Source: Candolleomyces eurysporus (lineage: Eukaryota > Basidiomycota > Agaricomycetes > Agaricales > Psathyrellaceae). Taken from it: DNA of 64,000 nucleotides. The stretch is taken from positions 62,001 to 126,000 of the forward strand of contig JANBPK010000853.1 of assembly GCA_027579435.1 (NCBI GenBank). Direction: 5' to 3'. Numbering within the stretch: the stretch's first letter is position 1; every line of letters begins with the position of its first letter. Shown here piece by piece: positions 57,761 to 64,000 of the stretch. The notes beneath the pieces were generated by a model. The model saw nothing but the letters and a program-made list of their open reading frames with translations. It was not told the DNA's origin and did not search any database. Made by a program: the position numbers and the translations under genes.

Positions 57761-59645
57761 CTACTCGGAATCACAATCTGATTCTTTAGCATTCTTCGAG
57801 GTCATCTTACAGCAAATTTGACAAGTGCAATCCTTCTTCCGCACTCCCTTCAGAGAGACACTCGTCTCGTGGTGAAGCCATGCCCCTTCCTTTGCCAGCA
57901 CCTTGATTTTCTTGATGTAATTTTTGACGTCGGGTGGACACGGTTGTTGAATTCCGTGACTAAACAAGCAGAGATCGAGGTGAGTTCATGTTGCTATCTC
58001 AGAATGAGACGGAATTTAACATACCATTTAGACATATGCCGGAGAAGGCTTGGTTTTTTGTCAAATAAGTAGAGGTTGCGATGGTCATGGCACCAAGGGC
58101 AGTTGAGATGGGTCGATCTTAGACGCTTGTCCGTTTCGCATTGTTTGCATTTGACCTGGTCGTCTTCGTTCAGCTTGGAGAACCATTCGCGTTTCTCCTC
58201 CTTCTCCGAGTGAGCTTTGCATTTGGAGATCCTCATGTTTGAGTGGGTGTTAGTATGATCCCTTAGTTATTCATACAATAGATAAAACTCACCGCTTTCT
58301 TCCACCAAAAGACCCTTCTCGACGACCTCTTTCCAGGCTTGTGGTAACATTCACAAAGGCACTTAACGTAAGGCTGTTGCTCTTCCATCTCGGCTGCGGT
58401 TGTCTCGCGGTTCCAAACAGGGCGTCTAGCATAGACAACATGTGCTCGTGGGCAATGTCGTCAAAAACGATGTGAGGATTGAGACCGTCCCATATCCCAA
58501 CGCGTTTGAGAGTCGTAAGGATGTGCCTTTCCTCTTCGCGATATAGCCGAACTATGGGAGGTCTTCTGAGGTCATCATCAGGGTTTGGCGGCTGCGGAGG
58601 CGGTACTCACAGTGTCCCTTGGAACAACATGGATGCTAGGCTTAGCTACCCACAGGAAATGGCAAGAGTGAGCCAGCGTGTGGGGGTATGTCAGCACATC
58701 CCCCGCCCCTTGGCATATGGTACATCGAAAAATGGTGGAGGCAAGATGTAATATGTCCTCCGTGACTTCTTTGTTAGAGTATGCCTTCGAGTGCCAAACG
58801 GCCTCAAGGAAATGTTGGATTCTATCTTTTCGCCAGGCTTTGGCAATATTGGAGATTTTCTCACTTGCCGAATTAACCGAGGATTTCGGCAAGTCTTCGT
58901 TGAACGGTTCAGTGCACAGAAGAGTGCGCCATTCATCGCTCAAGGCAACGTCGAGAATGTTTGGATTAATCTCGTTGGGAGGCTGGGAGAGGATGAACTC
59001 TGTGAAGGCAGGTTTGAGCCATTTTTCAATTCGCCGCCTGATGTGCTCGCCAATTTCTTGCTGCCTGAATTTTTCGCGCTCTATTTCCATCAGAGCAATG
59101 AGATCGGGCTGGATTACGGTCCATTCTGGACACATAAATGAGTCAGTACGACGCCGGAATTTCACGGGTGCTGACCTACCGTCATCACTCAAAGTTACAG
59201 CCCTATAAACGAACGTTTTTGGCTCGTTCATGAAATAGCTCCTGGCTTCCCGTTCTCAACCTAAAGGAGCACTTAGTACTCATTCTTGATCCAAATCTGG
59301 CTGACGGGTCTTACCGAGCTCTGTCAATTTCTCCTTCATCCTGTAGGCAAGACAAGATGATGAGTATATGCGAGCCGGACAAAGAAATTGGCTGAGCAGT
59401 GTTCTTCACTGTCTGACACGTTGTTTTCTGATTTCCTTGCGCCAGACTTCCGCGTTTCTTGTGTTCCAAGGCAATGGCATCGCGGCAGGCAGCACCGTGC
59501 TATTGCAAGCATAGTCAGTTAAGAAACAAGGGATGTTATATCGCTTTTTCAAACCTGAATTCTGTCGCTCCAAAAGGGTTCCGTCTATTCCAGCCAGGCT
59601 TCCTTGGCCTTTGAACGTCGCTTCTTTCTGCACTCGGATGCCGAT
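57761..59645 (-). pseudogene. F-box family pseudogene (copy F), 5'-truncated with several lesions
   Basis: Follows copy C from its stop back into exon 5, where similarity ends abruptly near 59645; the F-box exons are missing. Lesions against copy C: a GAG to TAG stop in the exon 5 part (about 59587), an extra base after AAGAAA in the exon 6 part (about 59455) that shifts frame, a two-base loss near 58605 ending in an early stop, and another base lost near 58415. The 3' exons still read CPWCHDHRNLYLF and CPPDVKNYIKKI. A dead copy. Confidence 0.85.
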
Positions 59646-59811
59646 TCAACGATAGGAGCCTGGAGTGGTGCTTCAGACATGGATCAGTCACATGGCGGAG
59701 GGTTAAGCGGCCGGTTCATGTTTTACTGAGTGTGACCAATTAACTCCAACCAATTTCGACGCCTCCTTGAGTGGACCACTGTCAGGAGGCTACCAAAAAC
59801 AGGATAGGGGC
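59646..59811. other. spacer before miniature transposon
   Basis: No feature apart from the left target-site copy atagggg c at 59804-59811. Confidence 0.5.
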
Positions 59812-60216
59812 TAGTGTTGCCACGGGTTGGGTTGCGTGACATCACGGGTTTCGGCACTAAAACTGGAATTACATGCCACAGAGGGGGACACATGAAAAAT
59901 GGACAATTGTCTTGGGTAGAGTACTATTGGAACCCGCTCTCCATATATTTTTAAATCAAAGCCTGCAAGCACTGATGGATCGTAGCAGTTCTCCTCTGAC
60001 GGGTTGGGCGGGTCAACCTGATTGTCACGCAAAACTGACTTGCGAAATTTCCTCTACACTACGGTACAATCACCCTGCATAAGTAATACGGGATTGTAGA
60101 GAATGTTTGGGTGATCATTCTAGTATATCTACAACACCGATAGATGTTCCTAAGAATGGGAAAATAAAAACACTCGGTTGTGACAGGCGTGACGGGTCGA
60201 ACCCGTGGCAACACTA
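59812..60216. mobile_element. hAT-type miniature inverted-repeat element
   Basis: A 405-bp element bounded by perfect 17-bp terminal inverted repeats: TAGTGTTGCCACGGGTT at 59812-59828 and its reverse complement at 60200-60216. Both ends are flanked by the same 8-bp sequence ATAGGGGC (59804-59811 and 60217-60224), a target-site duplication of the length made by hAT transposases. Further copies of an acgggttggg / cgggtc motif near both ends and internally resemble subterminal binding sites. No transposase is encoded, so it is non-autonomous (a MITE). Perfect repeats suggest a recent insertion. It ends 177 bp before the start codon of the Crinkler-type gene. Confidence 0.9.
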
Positions 60217-60392
60217 ATAGGGGCCGCCGCAGGGCGCATCCAAATTTGGCCCATCACCGGACCGAGGACGAACTGAGGAGGCCGATGGCCGATTTCGGGG
60301 GTGTCGCTCCGTGCACGAAGGGGCAATTCAAGCTCCCATCGAGTGGAGTTTCACTTTGCTCTTCCAGCTTTTTTGTCTGTCTCTCCCCCGTC
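60217..60392. promoter_or_regulatory. short upstream region of the Crinkler-type gene
   Basis: Only 176 bp separate the transposon end from the ATG at 60393, so the element must lie within or just beyond the promoter. The last 40 bp are pyrimidine-rich, common before fungal starts. No TATA box is clear. Confidence 0.4.
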
Positions 60393-62643
60393 ATGACCGC
60401 AAGTACGCTCAACGTGCATTGGGTTTCTCTCACCAACTTTGGTAGTCACTTCCCTCAAAATCTTTCCATTGCCGCCAATGCGTCCATCACGGATCTCAAG
60501 TTAGCCATAAGGTCTTGCCTGAACGGCCCTGCTACACTCCAACTGTATAAGGTCGACCTGGTCTTCGACCGTACCTTTCCGGAGCAAATGGCCGGGGTCA
60601 TTCTCAATGAGCAGAATCAAGTGGACGACCCAGGATGCGTTTACGATATTCTCCAGCCGCCGCCAAAGACAGGGACCGGTTTTCACATCAATATCGTTGC
60701 TCGAGACGACGACTTTTGTACGGTTTCTTCCATTTGCTATACTCATACAACGCTGACCAACGTCCCCAGACTTCGCTCTTTGGAAAACGCTCTGGCTTGC
60801 TCCTGATCGCGACCGAGTGCCTTGGTTCGAATGGGTCCCAGTGGAGAGGGACAATACATCCGACGTCGAGGTACCCCAACAAGTCCCGGTTCTCTGCCCT
60901 CCCGAATCGATAGCGAGACGTTTCAGATTCCCCACCAAAGGCATTTTTCTTCGAGACGAGGTTTTCGCGGCCATTGATGCCATCGTACCTTTGTGGGACG
61001 GCAAGAAGCGGCAAACCTCCAAGCCTGAGATGTCCGCACCGCTTGTAAACGGAGTCCGAGATACAGGCGAGCCTTCATCCGCTAGGAAAAGCTTCCAGGG
61101 CGTAATCGCCACTGGTCAATCCGGAAATGGTAGGTGATATTCTCGCCCCGAGTCCTTGTCTTCGTATCCATCGGCTCACCTCCGCTCTGTAGGAAAATCG
61201 ACCTTTCTCCAGGTCCTCTTTATCCTCGTTCTTCACGCCAGGCTACCCGTCATCTTTCAGAACCAACCTGATGTTGTCGTTTTGATCAACGAGCGCGGCG
61301 TTCATATTACCACCCCGTCTCAGATCGTCCATTTCATCTACTCCTGTGGGACTAGTAATTCGCGCGTTTGGGCCTTGGTGGATTCGAGTCCGAGTTTGAA
61401 TGCCCCGGCTCCCGAATTTTACCAAGGTCACGCGCAGCCCGTATTCATCGTCCAAACTCCAGCTCCGAGGTGGGAGTCAACGCACTGGGTTTCCAAGGCG
61501 CCCATCCTTACATTTGTTTTAAAACCCTGGCCGCTGGAAGAGCTGATCACAGCGTGCGTTTTTCTGGCTATTACACTCTTGATGACAACCTGACCGTCCT
61601 TCAGTCGATTTTTGCAAATCTTATCCCCTCCGGAGAGTCAAATCGTTGCGATCTTCAACCAATTTCGCCCCTGTCCCCGAGACCTTTACAATGATTTGAA
61701 CGATACCAAAGGAGACAATTACAGACGGGAAATAGAGAGGGCCATTCCTTTCACTATTGAACTCCTTGATTCAATGTTTTGTGCGGCGGCTAGGCGAAAT
61801 TTCGACACGGAGGCCCACCTACTTTTGACGATTCAGCGTTTGAGCGATACCAAAGGGTTGAATTCTTCGAATTACAAGGTCAACATCTCGTCCCGAGAGA
61901 TATTCAGGATGATTCACAATCGCCTACGTCTTTCCGACGACCTGGAGGCCGATAGATTGTATCAACTCTTCACCACACCTCATATTTGCCACATCCTGGA
62001 GAATCCAGCCGGCCTGTTGCTAGAAGACAACATTCACCGCGTATTACCGAGAGGCGGGTCTTGGCCTCTTCGGTACCTCCTTCCAGCCTCAGGAGGAGGA
62101 GGATCGAGCGCAGCTCACTACACGGCTGGCAATACATCTCAGTCGACGGCTCCACTCGATATCAGCCCGTCAGAGTTGTATGTCCGCATTAACCGTCTTG
62201 GGTGGACCATCTCCCCAACCCGCAACCGTGGCCGTAGAGGATCGTCCTCGTCAATCCGAAAAGTCGAAATTGATTCCTCCAACCTCCCGGAAAAGCTGAG
62301 GACTGGATATTATTTTTATCCAGAGGCATTTTTAAATGGCAGTCATCGAGAGCCTTCCTTTGATGCGTTCATATACAATGGAAGGACGGGAGAAGTGCTT
62401 GTTCTGCAAGTGATCGTTGGATTTAACGGTATGATCAGCGAAGATGACCTCAGGATGTTCGAGAACCGCCCTGAAGTAAGTCGCGTTGTCTATGCTGCAG
62501 TCACACCACCGAACAGGACGGTGGAGGTAGCTGTCGTCCCTCGCGAACTGGAACGTTTGGGTGGTGCGGAGGAGACTCATCATGCTAGGATTTCGAAATT
62601 AGATATTCAGAAGTATCAGGTTATTGTTCAAAGTATCCTCTGA
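60393..62643 (+). CDS. Crinkler-type protein: ubiquitin-like header, P-loop NTPase, nuclease-like end
   Basis: Four exons (60393-60717, 60770-61129, 61193-61553, 61605-62643) join in frame to 694 aa. The N-terminal 100 residues have the ubiquitin-like header pattern of Crinkler proteins, including LQLYKVDLVF. Exon 2 ends and exon 3 begins inside a Walker A motif, GQSGNGKST. The region after it (residues about 230-450) fits an NTPase fold. The C-terminal part has PSFDAFIYNGRTGEVLVLQV, an Asp...Gln arrangement of the restriction-endonuclease-like fold, followed by a YAAVTPP strand. Known Crinkler relatives combine header, NTPase and nuclease and act on host or own nuclei; in fungi the role is unsettled (conflict, defence or effector). 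No signal peptide is visible. All splice borders read GT-AG. Confidence 0.75.
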
Positions 62644-64000
62644 TAAATGTATCTTTGGCACCTACCAATGGTCGTGCTTCCATTCACCAACCTACTTCAA
62701 AAATCCGGGAGAATCACATTTTGAAATTTAAAGTTTTGTGCGCTCCCCATTGTAGAGTCTTGGTCGTTAACATACTAGGTTTTCTGCGGTGAAACAAGCA
62801 TTATAGATGGTATTGGGAATATAAAATATTATCTACGCCTCGATAAGAGAAATGAAGCCTTCCCTCTTGATCCGAGTCGCCAAACATCGATATCTATGAC
62901 CAACGTTCACCCACAACCGAGTATTTTCTAGAACGAGCATGTGAAATTTTGATACAGGAACAGAGAGTCTTGGGCTTGAAAGCAAGAGTAGAAAGAAAAG
63001 ACAAGAAATAAATTCGCGATGCATGGGTGGAGGCATCTCAACAGTCGACACCTCTCCCTTCTATAAAATCAGACTTGCCATCTCCGAATGTTAGAAGGCA
63101 CCGCCTATCACTGAGAATTTCTCTGAGACGGGATGCTACCTCGTCTTTTTCCATGTAGACGGTTACTTGATACCCATCCGTGGGCTCCCGTAGCGTGAGC
63201 TTGTTGGCGTCGACCCCCTTGAGAATGCGACGAGCCTCTTTTTTTTAACCTGTCCTTCAAACCTACGACACAAGCTCAGGTTTGGGGGGTGGTTGTTAGA
63301 GCAAGTCGAGAGGAAGAGACGAAGTCCGAGGAATGATGGAGCCTTCTGGTTTCTACTCCTGAGCTCCTTCCAGGTTTGTCGGCAAAGACGAAGGAATTAC
63401 TTTTGTCCGAGTTGTGATCAAGAGCGCATTGCCATATATATCATACGAGGGGGCGACAGCGTATGGATCGACGGTGCGCCGTGTCAGCCGGGACCACAAA
63501 GTCGGGTTCAACGTTCCTAGCAAGCGAGCGGCACGGGAAAGACCCTTTAACGCCTTGAAAGTAGAGTTGACGTACTCACTCACGACACGAGATGTATTCA
63601 ATGATGCTGAGTTTAATTACTCACTCCTCTACGGGCGTTCATCAATTCTTTCATTCCAGGCATTCTAAAACATTCCCTTTGCAAATCATTCCGTCAGCCG
63701 TGGAGTCTGGACATAGTGAAAATATCTCTCTCTGGTTATTCTCCTTTTGTTCCTTTTCAGGAAACAAACGATGTGTATTGACCGGAACGATATGAAGGTA
63801 GATAGACACACACACAGTAGTCCTGCTCTGCGATGCTACGATAGCTGACGTTTAACAAGTGTGAACGGGCCGAAATACAACGGGTAGGTACATGTGAGAT
63901 GATGCACATATGTAAAGGGGAACGTCGATATCCGATTGAGCTAACCGAACCTTCTTCATACAGGCGCCTAATGTTGGGTAATCAAAGGGGCGCCATAATA
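62644..64000. other. no supported gene
   Basis: Frames at 62833-63051, 63293-63668 and 63592-63795 are short and without motifs. A run of T's at about 63239-63246 and a short CA run at about 63806-63814 are the only simple features. Confidence 0.45.

Larger units (their letters stand above)
53861..59645 (+). repeat. segmental duplication of the F-box/questin-oxidase block
   Basis: This 5.8-kb block (part of F-box E, QO3, part of F-box F) matches two halves of 23.9-32.3 kb: the left half (E, 3' flank, QO3 end) follows B-QO1, and the right half (QO3 upstream region and F) follows QO2-C. Both edges fall inside F-box genes (near 53861 and 59645). Confidence 0.8.

Noticed and set aside
60192..60204. 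tRNA T-loop-like string gggtcgaaccc
   Set aside because: It belongs to the terminal repeat of the miniature transposon; no acceptor stem or anticodon arm is present at tRNA distance.

Overview
The window is nuclear DNA of a filamentous basidiomycete, most likely an Agaricomycete. Its genes are broken by many 45-80 bp GT-AG introns. The families present are typical of that group: FunK1-type kinases, fast-expanding F-box proteins, a Crinkler-type NTPase/nuclease and questin-oxidase-like proteins. No rRNA, tRNA, CRISPR array or prokaryotic operon was seen. Exon coordinates come from reading splice signals and keeping frame across them, not from transcripts.

Left part (1-16.4 kb): gene debris and repeats. 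It holds a decayed TRA1/TRRAP-like fragment, a decayed XPG/GEN1-like flap nuclease, one intact F-box/LRR-like gene (5.3-6.8 kb), an unrecognised two-exon gene (9.6-10.6 kb) and several local repeat families (9.6, 10.8-11.8, 14.0-14.4, 14.8-15.0, 15.2-16.4 kb). All ambiguous bases lie here, nearly all beside homopolymers, so some single-base frame breaks may be sequencing errors.

Centre-left (16.8-33.1 kb): a KH-domain RNA-binding gene sits among three members of an F-box family (called A, B and C here). The family has a conserved exon layout, an F-box and three Cys/His clusters including a C-terminal CPWC zinc finger. Two questin-oxidase-like genes (QO1, QO2) lie between B and C.

Centre (33.1-50.3 kb): a duplicated pair made of a membrane-anchored 3-beta-HSD-type dehydrogenase and a secreted six-hairpin glycosidase. 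In the left copy the dehydrogenase is intact and the glycosidase is reduced to a trace of its start. In the right copy the dehydrogenase is a pseudogene and the glycosidase is intact. Between the copies lie two FunK1-type kinases flanking two paralogous helical proteins with a hydrophobic hairpin.

Right part (50.5-64 kb): F-box gene D, then a second copy of the F-box/questin-oxidase module (pseudo-F-box E, intact QO3, pseudo-F-box F) that parallels B-QO1/QO2-C. After it come a 405-bp hAT-type miniature transposon with a perfect 8-bp target duplication and, 177 bp further on, a four-exon Crinkler-type gene. The last 1.3 kb shows no supported gene.

The window reads as a fast-evolving accessory region shaped by segmental duplication, with many genes lost in one copy and kept in another.
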